This document shows, one piece after another, positions 44,822 to 57,200 of a stretch of 64,000 nucleotides of DNA. Every line of letters begins with the position of its first letter. Positions within the stretch are counted from its first letter, which is position 1. Position numbers and translations under genes: made by a program. Below the pieces are notes generated by a model. It was given only the letters and a program-made list of their open reading frames with translations, was not told the DNA's origin and ran no database searches. The stretch comes from Isoetes taiwanensis (taxonomy: Eukaryota > Streptophyta > Lycopodiopsida > Isoetales > Isoetaceae): assembly GCA_021234155.1 (NCBI GenBank), contig JAJEKV010000879.1, positions 1 to 64,000 of the forward strand, written 5' to 3'.

Positions 44822-45577
44822 TCCTATAAAGATTCTCTAAGATTCTCCAAAGACTCTAGAAAAATTTCCCTAGATATTATGAGATTCCATCAATGTTCGC
44901 TTATATTCCCCAAAATCCGCGCATTTTTCCTCGAGGAATTGTACAAATTCGAGTAGAAGTCAATTTTAAAGTCATGCGATGAAGATTCTATAGAGATTTG
45001 CCAAGATTCCACCAAGATTCTCTAGATACTCAAAGATTTTATGAAGATTCCCTTAGATTCCTTTAGATTCTTAAAGATTCTCTTGAGATTCCCCTAAATT
45101 CCCAAAAAGATTATCCTAAGATTCCTCAAGATTCCATGTAGATTCTTCAAGATTTCCTTAGATTCTATGAAGATCCCCTTGTAGAACACACCTAGTGTCA
45201 AAGATTCCCCTAGATCCCTTGGAATCTCCTGCGATTCCCTAAGATTCCATAAAGATCCCCCTAGATTCTTAAGGTTCTATAAAGATTCCCCTAGATTTTC
45301 AAAGATTATTTGAAGATTCGTTTAGATTCCCCAAGATTCTATGTAGATTCTTATAGATTCCCTTAAGTTCTATGAAGATCCTATTAGATCTCTAAGATTC
45401 CATCAAGATTTCCCTCGATTCTTAAACCTTTTTTGAAGGTTTTCTTAGATTCCCCTAGATTCTTTTGAGATTCCCATAAATTCCTTAAGATTCTCTTGAG
45501 ATTCCCTTGATTTTCAAAGATTATCCCAATATCTCTCAAATTCCCTTAGATTCTATGAATATTCCCCTAGATTATCC
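44822..45577. repeat. Degenerate array rich in AAGATTCCCCTAGATTC
   Basis: For about 750 bp the sequence is built of diverged units such as AAGATTCC, CCTAGATTC, TCTATGAAGATCCCC and TTAGATTCC, roughly every 12-25 bp. A shorter, more diverged continuation is at 46210-46400. There is no open frame of interest. It is an old minisatellite or the decayed internal repeat of an element. Confidence 0.7.
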
Positions 45578-47389
45578 AACATTGCACGGAATGATGCCAA
45601 ACCACTACTCATTAGAAAGCATTTGATGAGAGGAATCCAAAGGCGTGAGTCCCACTTTGATCCGAGACCTCCACCGCAAAATAAAGTTGTTTGAAGGAGA
45701 CGCAAAAAAAGAAGCTTCCAAGAAAGCTTCATAATTAATGAGTTGTCACCTCATTATTTTTTCATTAAATAAGGGTGCCACCTCACCTCCTTCAATATAA
45801 AAAATTCTAATTTATTATAAAAATGAATGGCTAGGATTTATCCTCCCCCCTTTTGATCTAACTTGGTTAAGATTGGTTGCACCAAATCCACTTTTCGTGA
45901 AGCTTCCTTGCACTTTCCTTATAAAAATTAAGGGCCATGATTTCTCCTCCCCTTTTGATCCGATGGCTTAAAGACATGGTGCATGCCTCTATGCATGCCC
46001 CCATCATATTTATATGCCCATGCATGACCTCTCCCACGAGGTGGCGACATCATGGCCCTCCATCTCCAATCGGACGGTCGGCATTAATCTCTATATAGCA
46101 TGGGTACATCCTTTCCTGGCACACATAGAATAGTTTTATATATATAATGATATATATATACAAGTATGTGTACTATAAGGGGTGTACGGAGACGAATGTA
46201 CGTACGTAAGTTTCTATAAGATTTTTAAGTTTATCAGCATTCCATTAAGACTATCCAATATTTTGGAAATATTCTATAAGATTCTTCGAGAGTTTCCAGA
46301 GATATATTAACATTCCCCAAGCTACTGGAGTATTCCTTAAGATTATTCAAAAAATCATTGCAAAGCACCTTAAGATCCCCTACAAAACAAGCAAGCTTCA
46401 TTGCCTCAGATGTGGCAATGTTCTGATTTGGTGGCAAAATTTGCCAGCAAAATAGAATTTTTCTGCGGGGGAGTAAGGTTGCAGCTCCCGTTAACCTGCT
46501 TGTCCTGTTTCATATAAGATTTAAAATTCAAAATAACAAAGTCTGACTAACTCCAAAAATGTGTGTTAAAAGTGTTATATACCTTTTCAAATCTACAATA
46601 CCGTCGAATGGCCTTCTGATAAAAGATAAAACAAAGAAAGAAAGCAATTACGCATTTAGAAATAAATGGGTATCAATATTATCAACTTTCAGTTGCATGT
46701 CAAAATATGGAGTCTATCTGCACAAACAACCTACATGAATGATGTAGATTACTTAAGCGCTCACTAGAACTTGTGGCAATAGCCATGCAACCAGAAAGCG
46801 AAGCAAATTTGTCCAACTTCAATAAATATTCAAACTTGTTTAAATTTACTACAAACGTATGAGATCTAATAAAAGCTGGGTAAATGTGTCATGAATCCCT
46901 TCTTCAGTGGCACTGTCTTGTGGAGGCCCACCAATTCAAGAAGCTATCGTGCTCAAGAGCTACTAATATTTGATAGGTCTTCTATGGCATTGTCTGCAGA
47001 CAAGGACATTTTGTTTGGTATTTTGAATTGGAAAAACAGTGGTAAATAAGAGAACAAACATGTACATTTACACCTGATGCAACATGTACATTAAACTTTC
47101 CTTATGTAAAGAGCATCTATAAAATATTCCTCATTGCAAGTTAAACTAAGACGCTACATGCATGCACATGCTGTTAACATTCATCATGTTTGCTTGGCTT
47201 TTGCAAAGATGATATAGACAACTTACATTGCAAAAGTAATGATATTGGGAGTTTGAAATGAATTGTTTTAAAACTACAATGCTCAAAAGATAAAAATCCT
47301 ATTATCGACCTCTCAAACATTAAATACAAATGAACTAATTGAGAGACATTGCAAATGAGATCTCAATTGAAGTAAAACGGGGGAAGGGC
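45578..47389. other. No gene recognised
   Basis: It contains the weak continuation of the GATTC-rich array (46210-46400) and otherwise AT-rich sequence. Confidence 0.4.
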
Positions 47390-47871
47390 TTCAATGCTAT
47401 TCCCTATTGGCGCATAGCCTGAAATGATTGTCCACGAGATAACACCGTGCCTAGACATCTCCACATTTGGCATAGATATCCACAAGCATGTTAGAGGCAA
47501 TATTGCCAACCTCACACTTTAGTTTCAGAACATAAGCATGAAGGCACTTGCAAGGCCCCTATAGAACATAAGCGTGAAGGCACTTGCAAGGCCCTTATGA
47601 TTGCCAATGCATTAAGTGCATGATTTATGCCATGCATTAGGTGCATCCGCGGGGAAGAGCTCGAGGGCTTCCTGGCCTTTGCCAACTAGGCATCGCCTGA
47701 TATCATTGCAATCGATGTAAAACACATTACATTTTGCCAAATCATCAAATACTTGAGATGCATCTGCCAAGTTTCCAGTCTATGCATGCATGTTAACGAG
47801 GCTATTCCAAAGAAAAATATCTAGTTCTTTAAAAAATATCTAGCTTTGATAACATGGGCATCGACCCATGT
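47390..47871 (-). pseudogene. PPR protein gene fragment, copy 1
   Basis: Minus-strand peptides NSLVNMHA, NLADASQVFDDLAKCNVFYI, GKGQEALELF and further down VISWTIISGYAPIGNSIEAL are characteristic of the pentatricopeptide repeats of plant organelle RNA-binding proteins. Stops and frameshifts are frequent. A 45-bp tandem duplication (AACATAAGC(A/G)TGAAGGCAC) sits at 47527-47600. It shares 47567-47871 with copy 2. Confidence 0.6.
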
Positions 47872-50069
47872 TATATACTTATATAATTGCTATGGGGAAG
47901 ATGCTTTGAGAATATTATTCTATATTCCTTCTCATTTAGCTGACACGTCTCTTAGGTTTGTCCGGGGGAAAAAATATAAAGAGAGGATAAAAAAGTGCCT
48001 AAAAATTGCAAGACGACACGCGGTCACACGCCCAAGAATGCCCAACAGAATGCTGCTATCGATGGATCGTTCGGCCGCCTTGCAACTGGAGCCTCGAACA
48101 AAGAAACCAGGTAAATCCGTCTACTTCAGTCTGGTAGTAGCTGTAGATTTTGGTTTTTTTTTTGTGAGAGTTCGATCCCGCGTCGTTTGCCCTAAAAGCA
48201 GAGCATGGACGAATCTAAACATTTTGGCAATGAAACCGCAAGTAATTTGCGGAGCGAAATACTTGCAAAAGTTGAAGCTTCTATGGCAAAACAGAAAAAT
48301 CAATGGGATTTTGAGAATTATCAGGCCTCTGAAAAGCCTTCTCGATTCAAGACCTGGCAGTTTATCCGTGTCCACAGATCGCAGAAGCAATTCTTGCAGC
48401 TGGGCAGCTCTTAAAAACTGCCGTAAGATTATTTTGCTCATTTCTGCATCATCACAGACGGAATCATGAAGCTCAAACCCTATTTCGACCGCGGATTTGT
48501 TTTCAGGGCATGATTCAGCCTGTGGGTCTTATAAATTGATGTTTTTTCTGTTTTAATTTTATTTGATTCTGTTGGAGTTACAGGAAGAATGCCCAAGCTA
48601 ATGCCTAAAGGATTATGGGCGAATCCAGTATTTGGGTCGCCAAATGTGGCCGGAAATGAGTATCCAGCTCTTGAAGAAAGAAGATGGGCTGCAGCAGAAT
48701 ATGCAGACCAACAATATCGTATGTCATATTATGTCTCCTCACATGGCAGATTATTAGCCTCTACAAGGCGCCCCCACGATGGGCCGTAAGAAGAAGAATC
48801 TTGTTTGCAAGATCAAGGGGCGTTATACGCCAGAAGTTGGAATTTGCCAGAAGCTGCGCCCCAGCCGATACTCCTATCTATTAAGAAATCAAGAATATAT
48901 ATTGCACAGTTTGCAGGAGCACACTGATTTTGGTATAAGAAAAAATGGTCCTTTCTACGACCATTCAAAACTTCCAAGATCATTCAAGGCTTTTGACATA
49001 GTGTTCCCTTTTGTCTCCTCCGGGTGTTCTAATTGAATTGAATGTTTTGTACTCTTGATGATCTGTCTTTGATGACAATTTTCTTATATTGGCCTGCCAT
49101 AGATATTGCACATCCGGATTAGCCAATAACAATAGGAGCATTATAAGTACTAATAATGTGACAGTTTCACAATGTAGTGAAGGAGATTCTAAAGATACTA
49201 ATATTTGGTGAATGACACAGAACTTCGGAATGCCGTTTTTGCAAATGTTGTTCAGGATGCGATTCGTAAACTTGCCCGCCAGGTTTTTGTGTGCAGAGGA
49301 CCCCAGGCACATTTTTTCTCATCACTCAGAATCTGAAGATGCACCATGAGACTTGACCTGTTCTGAATTTGGAAATGACTCAAATTTCAAACAAATTGGA
49401 ATTTTTAGACAAACAGACTACAGTGGAACTGTTAATATTTAGTCCTTTTGATTGCTTGGAGAGCCTATACCAGCTGGCTTTTTGCTTCTCGTACTGCTGC
49501 CGAAACTAGACAATCAAGTGGATTTTATTTTGACCCCGGAGCTAGAGGTGCCGAATGGAGGTATTAGCAAAGGCTTAACCAAATCCTGTAGGGTCTTATT
49601 TCTCCATGCGGCATCTTCATTCTGAGGGTTTTACCCCGTTAATCACTAAGAAAGGTTTTACACCTATGATATTTCACACATTGTAATTTATTGCAACATT
49701 AGCCTTGTTAGTTTAATGCATTAAGAACTAGATTAATATAAAGCATATGCATGAAGTTATTAGAAACCCATCAAGTATTGGATACTATCTATGAATCATT
49801 TATAACTCGAGTCCATTGGTGAAAACAAAATATCTCTAATCCCAATTGTATTTCACATAGAAATCATTCAATTCAATTAACAGACGTTGCACATTAATTT
49901 CACAGGTCTGGAAAGGCTTTACTTTACATTATCTTCCTATTCACGCATCATTTTTTTCTAGACACAAGGTGAGAAGTGCCGCTTCAAAACCTGTATGTTT
50001 TTGAAATACGTAGATGAGACAAGTGAAGAGAAATGTTCGCGGCGGCCTTGGCCGCCGCGATAAATTTCT
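47872..50069 (+). other. Insert between the two PPR copies; unrecognised possible exons
   Basis: Plus-strand frames with splice-like borders: 48030-48110 (before GTAAATCC), 48205-48414 (MDESKHFGNETASNLRSEIL, opening after CAGAGC), 48589-48789 (MPKLMPKGLWANPVFGSPNV, after TTACAG), and 48779-49036 (MGRKKKNLVCKIKGRYTPEV). Composition is protein-like and the order is consistent with one plus-strand gene, but I recognise no family and cannot confirm joins. It could be a captured or relocated gene fragment. Confidence 0.35.
50038..50059. repeat. Perfect GC-rich hairpin CGCGGCGGCC-TT-GGCCGCCGCG
   Basis: A 10-bp stem with a 2-base loop in otherwise AT-rich DNA, about 15 bases before the start of the duplicated PPR segment (about 50074). 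It may mark a rearrangement or element boundary; its role is unknown. Confidence 0.9.
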
Positions 50070-50580
50070 TGTAGAACATAAGCGTGAAGGCACTTGCAAG
50101 GCCCTTATGATTGCCAATGCATTAAGTGCACAGATTTATGCCATGCATTCCGTGCATCTGCAGGAAGAGCTCGAGGGCTTCCTGGCCTTTGCCAACTAGG
50201 CATCGCCTGATATCATTGCAATCGATGTAAAACACATTACATTTTGCCAAATCATCAAATACTTGAGATGCATCTGCCAAGTTTCCAGTCTATGCATGCA
50301 TGTTAACGAGGCTATTCCAAAGGAAAATATCTAGTTCTTTAAAAAATATCTAGCTTTGATAACATGGGCATCGACCCACTTCCCTCAAGCAATAAGTCTC
50401 AAATTAAGGCATGCTTGAATTGAGTGGCATATGATCTATTTCCAAGTGTATTCCCTATGGCCAATATAAGAATGGCTTCTTTCCATCTCTTACACAATTC
50501 CTTTAAATTCAAATTTCTAATGTGTCTTTGTTAAGGCTGTCAATAGGAAAATTTCTATATAACTATTTCTATAGAAAGAA
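50070..50580 (-). pseudogene. PPR protein gene fragment, copy 2
   Basis: 50074-50381 repeats 47567-47871 almost exactly. It extends further in the N-terminal direction (ELCKRWKEAILILAIGN and a stretch resembling YATQFKHALILRLIAS), so it is closer to the original gene. Frameshifts and stops make it non-functional. Confidence 0.6.
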
Positions 50581-51589
50581 TAAACTCACGTATGGTGTAA
50601 AACTTATGTCTACATTTACAGTACATTCAGAGATATAGTCAGTACATTCAGAGATATAGTCGTTGCTAATCCTTTCAATAAACTCAGGTAATTTTTCAAG
50701 CTTGTTTTTCTATACCTTATGAACATTTTCCCAGAAGTTAAAAGTGGCCAGTAGAAAGAGATCCTGGTGGCCTCAGAAACCCTTTCCAGCATTGCAAAGA
50801 AAAAAAAGGAAGTTCCGTTTTGCTAGTTTGTATTTTGAAAGCTTATTGATGATAGTGTTCTCACTGCTTGCCCAGGAGCAGTATAAACAGCAAGTTCCTA
50901 TTAGACAAAGAATGTCTTCTAATTCAACAAAGAGTTTAGAATATTCTTCTCACATGTTTTGGGACATAGAGACACAGATTACCGCTTTCTCTCTCTTCAA
51001 AGTGACGACCTAGCTAACATCTCAAAAGGAAATACCTCTTATTTCACAATTAACTATCATGATACGCCAGCAGTACAGGATATTTCAAACTGTCAAAATT
51101 TTGTGATGCTGCCGCAATAAACACAAGCCATACGTCTACATGCCGTCACCAAATCCTGCTTATGAACCTTTGTTTGATGGAGCTTGTTTCTCAACTAATA
51201 GGGAACCATTTCAATAATCAGGTGTCTTCAAAAAAACAGCAGAATCTGCACTAGGAACCTGAAAGTCCATCTGAATCCTTTTTCCGGTTTGTTTCTAATC
51301 ACTTTCTCATATTTTTAAAAATCAGGTTGGTTGGTTGAAGAAAGTTGCTGAGCCCACATTCAAAGAGCTGATAACAGGTGAACCCACAAAAGGTTCAGCC
51401 ACCCATGAACATGGACATATAAATATCTTGTATAAACAGGCTAACGCCAGCCATTGTAGATAATGAACTGGCCAACAACAACATTGGACATTGGAGAATG
51501 CTGCAAACCTACACAATGACCTGTCACCCCTGGACATGACATGATAATATATGATATAAGCTGAAGGAACTCCCAAGAAAAAAGTGCAA
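50581..51589. other. No gene recognised
   Basis: It contains a 22-bp-offset short duplication (CAGTACATTCAGAGATATAG at about 50620 and 50640). Short frames only. Confidence 0.4.
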
Positions 51590-54500
51590 TATTATATTTG
51601 TTTGCATCTCGTAGGCATCAAATGAGCTGCTCATAACCACTGGCCATACCATTTTGCATCACCAAAATATATGCAAGTGCCTTGTAAGCTTGAGATGCTC
51701 CATTCTGCCATAGTGCTAGGGAAAATAATGTGCATTATTCTCGTGTGAACACACCTCTGTATCTGCAGAAACCGCACTGTCTTTTCACCATATTGGCTAC
51801 ACTCTTTATCCCTGCAGTTTGGGGTCAAGTCAAGTGTGTACTATAGAAAACGAAGAAATTGAGAAAAAAAAGTTCATCTGGCAGTCTCTAAAGCACAGAA
51901 GCTTGTAAGAACCCCCAGGAATTCATCTATTTTAATAATGCCCAGGTACTACTCAGATGCACAAACTTAATTTCAACTTGAGAGGCAAAAAAAGAAGATT
52001 CATTTTTATACCTTGAATGTGGTATTCCATTCCCATACTTCGAATGGTAAAGAGACATTGCAAATGCACCATTACTTTCTAGCCCTCTATCAATGTCTTT
52101 AAACTGCAAGATCAAGATAGAAATGCTGGTAGAGAGAGAAAAAAAGCAAGTGCTAATGCATTACCTTGATGGTATCTTCCACCCCTGATGGTATCTTCTA
52201 CTGCTAACCCATAGGCGTAAATAATTACTCTTGGCTTTTGAACAACATTGATTCTTCGAACATAGAATAGCCAATGGCATCCCAATCTTGTTGTACAAAT
52301 TTTGAAGGGCAGTATAACCTCATCTACAGAGTATCAAACCACCATACCTTGTCATAATTTACTGCCTTGCATAGAACTAGGTACCCTGTTCAGCAGTTTC
52401 GGCACCAACTGGCAGCTCAGAAAATCACTAGATGCAACAGCAGATGAACCACTATTGTTTTACGGCATGGCTATGCGATGGCAAATTTGACTATCAATAG
52501 ACAACCAACTAGAGCATATCCGACAGAAATAACATCAGATTTGGGATTTGCATACATTGGGCTGCAAGAGGCAGTGCCTACATCCATTTCTGGCAGTGCA
52601 ATAGGCAGTGCCGACATCCAAACATTTACATTAATAAATAGTGACTCAAAACTGCAAATCTCACTCAAACCGGAACTATACTTGGAAAAGGATTCAGAAA
52701 GCTGTTTGAGATTTGGAACTCGTTATTCACATTAAGAAAAAAAATCTGCAGCTACGAACATGCTTTCAAATGCTTCCACTTAACCGGCTAACTGGTGGTA
52801 CTGAATGAGAACAAACTAATTTTCTAAATAGTGTTCCGCAGAATTATTTGCAAACAAACATAGATCATTGTAAATGGTAAGGTTGGCCTGAGTTCTATTA
52901 AAATACCTATTAAGATATAAATAGCCTTGCACAAGTTCATCTGAGAGGGCTCTGATTCTTTTGAAAAACTCAGGCATTCGCATAACAAAGTTTTGTTCTT
53001 GGGTCAGTGACCGCTTCCCTCCTTTTGCCTTGATAAACTCTACTGTTTTGTAAACCTGGATTATTCGCAAAGGGTACACTAGTCAGTGCTCAAAATTTGC
53101 ATTATTTCATGAACTTTGAACATTTTAAATATCATGTATTTCAAGCATGACTACCAAGATGAAATACGGCAAGAACTGAGAGTATATACAGGTAAATTTC
53201 CCTAAATGCTTGAGCTTGTGCTCCCAATGCCTTAAGTCTGCTACCTTAATTTCCCCCTTAAGCAGAATGGCCAATCCTATGGTTTATACATTGATTACAA
53301 AAGCAAGCATTAGCAAATACTACAACATTGATGATCTGTAAAAGTGATTTAGCTTCACATCCGCTAAAGTTATGAAGAACTTACAACCGAAATGAAATAA
53401 CAAAACAAAGATGTCGGGGCATAGCAATCAAATCTCAAAGCAAAGGAAAATAACCTGGATGAATTCAACATGGAATCATTGGAATTAAAGGCCTTTATTG
53501 CAAAGAAGTAATGAGATGGAAAAGACCATTAGATATCACGAAGAATATCACTGTTTCATTATAGAACAATACATTCCTACAGAAATGCTGTTGCAAGCCA
53601 TTCATACATTTTTTAAGAAAATTAAAACAAATAAGATTCTACTCTAAGAACGATGAATGAGGAATCAGTCAAAATGATGGTAGAAAAAATGCTTACCATT
53701 ATATAGCGTTCTCTAAAGGCTTTTGCTTTGGTTGCAGATGCAAGCTTCGGGGTCTCATTGTTGGATTTACTTGTTGCTGGATTTACTTAACAAACGGACT
53801 CCAAGATCAGCTCCAAATCTAAAAATATAGCAGGATATCCGCACTCTCACATGGGCCAATTTAAATTCTATCATAACTCTAATTTCCAACTAAAAATCAT
53901 AAAGCATGTGAAAGAACCTTACCTGAAAATCCATTTCCTCATGCAAATAAGCTAGGCCCTGTGCAGCCCCTAAGGCAATTTGAATTCTTAATTTCCACGG
54001 AAGCACATATTGCCCTTTACCAAATACATGGGCATCTTTCTTACCTCACATAACACATGATAATAGTTCACTAGATAAGGTGCAGATATGTCTAGAACAT
54101 GCATTAGCAATCCACTTCAGTGCAAATGCCGTATGAACATGCGTTCTAACCCTGCAAGCTTCTAGTAAAACAATGAATATAAACATTAATAAAGGACAGA
54201 CAAAATCTTTTTAAGCATGGGAGTTACCTTACCCAGATGTGCTCCCTTGCCAACATTTGGAAGGCCCTGCCCAAATGCGAAATGTGAGAATAATAGTCCA
54301 GCCAAACTTTTCATAGTCTTTACATATTAGTTCAGACGAAACATGTGTACGTACCACAAGATCAACGTCAGCTACATTCTACTGCCAATAGATCCATCAC
54401 ATAGACTCGAGATGTACACACCTAGCCAAACTGGATCACGAGTACATAAAGCAAGGATAAGACTATTAGCTGACAACAAGTTACCACAGCTAAGGGAAAA

Positions 54501-56310
54501 CTTGCACAGATTAAGGTAGATCAATATTTCCACATTTTAGTATCCAAATCTTAAGGGAGAGACAATTAATCTGAGCAAAAGTGTGAGACCTAAAGCAGAT
54601 AATACTATCCAGATCATGATTCAGAGAATGAAATAATATACAAAGGTGGATCTATGCATGAAATTGATAGCACTGTTCATTTAGCAAGCATGGATACGCT
54701 GGAGCCATAAAGAATCATATCAAAATGGGCCACAAAGGATTAATACAGCTAATAACTCAGAATGTTGGAAGCATATTTATTTGCCATCAATGGCAGAACT
54801 GTGAGTGGAACATGCTGGCTTAATGCTCAAAAATATAACAGTTGAATGGGAGGTCTCCATACATCATTATGCTAGACAAGTCCCATGCACAATATTAATG
54901 CAAAATCAGATTTATTATGTTGCAGTAACCATGAGTCATGGCAGTCTAAATGTAGTACTAGACTCGAAAATAATCAGACTCTATCTTAGACATTCAGCAA
55001 AAAACTACATGTCTCTCATATGATAGAGGAAGAATACGTAAGGCAAAAATAAATCGAGAGAGATTATCATAAATAGAGAGAGAGTATCATAAGCTAAGCT
55101 ATTACTACTAGATTTTACGATAAAGCAGCGCATAGCGCATCTTGCTACAGCAATGATTTAGAAGATGCAATCTGTGTATTGAACCCCTTTAACCCAGAAG
55201 TTCACCTAATCTATTTAGTAGAAATTAAAGCAACCTGATCACCAGAGGCAGCAAAACTAAATTACAGAGATGCATAACAGCAAACCTGATAAGCTTGGAC
55301 GTCACTATAGTCAGACCATTCATGAGTGTTGATTCCTGAAGTATTGATGCTTGAGAGAAAATCCATAGTAGAAATTGCTTGGGCTTCATATACTGCCACT
55401 TCCCTGCAAATGAAAAACGGAGCTGAGGCTATCAAAAACAAATGCAAACGATAAAATACAGACCCAAAAACACATGGGTAAGCTTGCAACAATGCTCTGG
55501 GTGCTTTGGCATAATTCGAATCAAAGGTAGATGGTAGCGATCACCGAAATCCCTGCCGGACTTTATGATCCCTGTCGGACGTTGCACACCGGACTACAAC
55601 AGCCGCCCTTCTTCTTGAAGCAGAACTGGAGTGGTGCCCAACAATTTCGAACAAAAATTTAGTACCCACGATCCTGAGAACCAGATCACTGCCAAAACCT
55701 AGCCATAGATAACACTTAAAAGGCACAGAATGAAGCTCGGTCAAGGCCCGAACCAGAAAACACAAAGCAGAAAGAAACCAGGCAGAAAGCTGAAGAAATG
55801 CGAAATCTGGCGGCAGATTATTCATCCGAGATGGCCATTAATCTCCACCCGAGTAAAAGGAAAACCCAAATCGGCCCCAATCCACATTGCTTGCAAGCCC
55901 ACGGAGGAAAAAAGGCGGAGCTAACTGCCCTGCTCCTCTACCAGACATTGTGTGAAGAACAAAGAATGGCTCCAAGTATTTCAAAAAATGCATATGAAAT
56001 CATCTGATTACTACAATAAGAAGCTCGAATTTAACAGAGCAAGCCAAAAACTTCAAAGAGCTGAAGAAAGCACTCAAAACTGATCAAACAACAGGGAATA
56101 AATCAGGGCGCCCAGCTTGCCATGCCAGGCTTGAAATGCTGAAGATGCAGATCCGGCATTAGATAGCCTGAAGAATTCGACTGTAGAAGCTTGGCTATGG
56201 CGGGTGATACACGTTATTCTAAAAGCTTTAACAATTGCCCGCTCGGAGTTACCAAAATTAAATGCCATCGGACCTATCATCGAGGAATGCCCGAACCATT
56301 GACCCAAAAT
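51590..56310 (-). CDS. Unresolved spliced gene region, product unknown
   Basis: Several minus-strand exons have good borders: 55286-55403 (EVAVYEAQAISTMDFLSSIN), about 53697-53760 (LASATKAKAFRERYIM, donor GTAAGC), 52907-53055 (VYKTVEFIKAKGGKRSLTQE, joining the previous exon in phase), about 52020-52100 (DIDRGLESNGAFAMSLYHSK, donor GTATAA), and a possible last exon near 51690-51600 ending GMASGYEQLI. 56074-56307 could be a first exon. The frames carry no family I recognise. A kinase-like exon (53923-54048) lies between and may belong to it or be a separate fragment. The unusually low density of visible mobile elements here fits a real gene. Exon joins other than the 53697/53055 pair are guesses. 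Confidence 0.35.
53923..54048 (-). pseudogene. Receptor-like cytoplasmic kinase exon fragment
   Basis: The minus-strand peptide LPWKLRIQIALGAAQGLAYL followed by HEEMDFQ and a GTAAGG donor is the kinase subdomain V-VI segment of plant RLCK VII-type kinases, just before the catalytic loop. The expected next exon (YRDFK...N, the catalytic Asp) is not visible downstream, so this seems an isolated exon or a decayed kinase gene. Confidence 0.5.
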
Positions 56311-57200
56311 GACCCAAAATGAAATTCATAGAATGAATTTAGAAGAAATAAAAGGAAAAAATAACATGTCCGACGGCCTCGATCAAAACCCCCAAATTAA
56401 ATACCCAAATCCAACAGCATATATTAAAGCCCCAAATAGATTTAAATTCTTAAATCTAACTGTCTAGAACAAAAGCCCCAAATAAAGGGGCTTTAAATCT
56501 GGGCCGTCGATCTCGCACATTCGACGGCCCAAATCAATCTCTACCAAAAGGGGGCAAGCCACAAAAATTGAATTGGGGCTTTTGTTGTGGGCCGTTCATC
56601 TCAGAGATGGACGGCCGAGATCAATCTCTACCAACATTTTGGTACACCAACAATAGGGTTGCTTGGGGAGTTACAGGTGGCCGATGCGGGCGTCCATCTC
56701 GAGAGATGGAATGGTAGAGATCAATCTCTACCAACATTTTGTGGCATCAAATCTCTACATCATTTGAGACTCTACATCATTTGTGGCACCCAATATAATT
56801 GTATATATATAAGGATATGCAGTCCAGAGATAAAGTATATGTCGTGTAAAATCTTTTGGGGTCTTTCTTGCTCGCCAAAGGGTTTGGCAACTGAAAACTA
56901 CTAAAGTAACACACATAAGGGATAATTTTACACATTGTTCTTAGTTTTTTTAGTCTAAAAAGTTCTAAAGCGGTTCTAAATTTTACGCTTGCTTGTAATG
57001 CAATGTTAGAGCATAAAGTGGTCGAATCATGTTGTTATTTCTACTTTTTTCTCTACATACATCACGAACTTCCTCCAGGCGACTAAAAATTGCTACTAAA
57101 GCAAAGAACTCCAAAATATTATGGTGACACAGTGATAGAGACCCCATTGCGGGATCATCCCGTGTGGATGCGTGAAAGATAATCCCGAACAACATGAGAT
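56311..57200. other. No gene recognised
   Basis: It contains three diverged copies of AGAGATGGA...GAGATCAATCTCTACCAACA around 56530-56740, a short local repeat. Confidence 0.45.

Noticed and set aside
50038-50059. Rho-independent terminator
   Set aside because: Hairpin without a following T run, in eukaryotic DNA.
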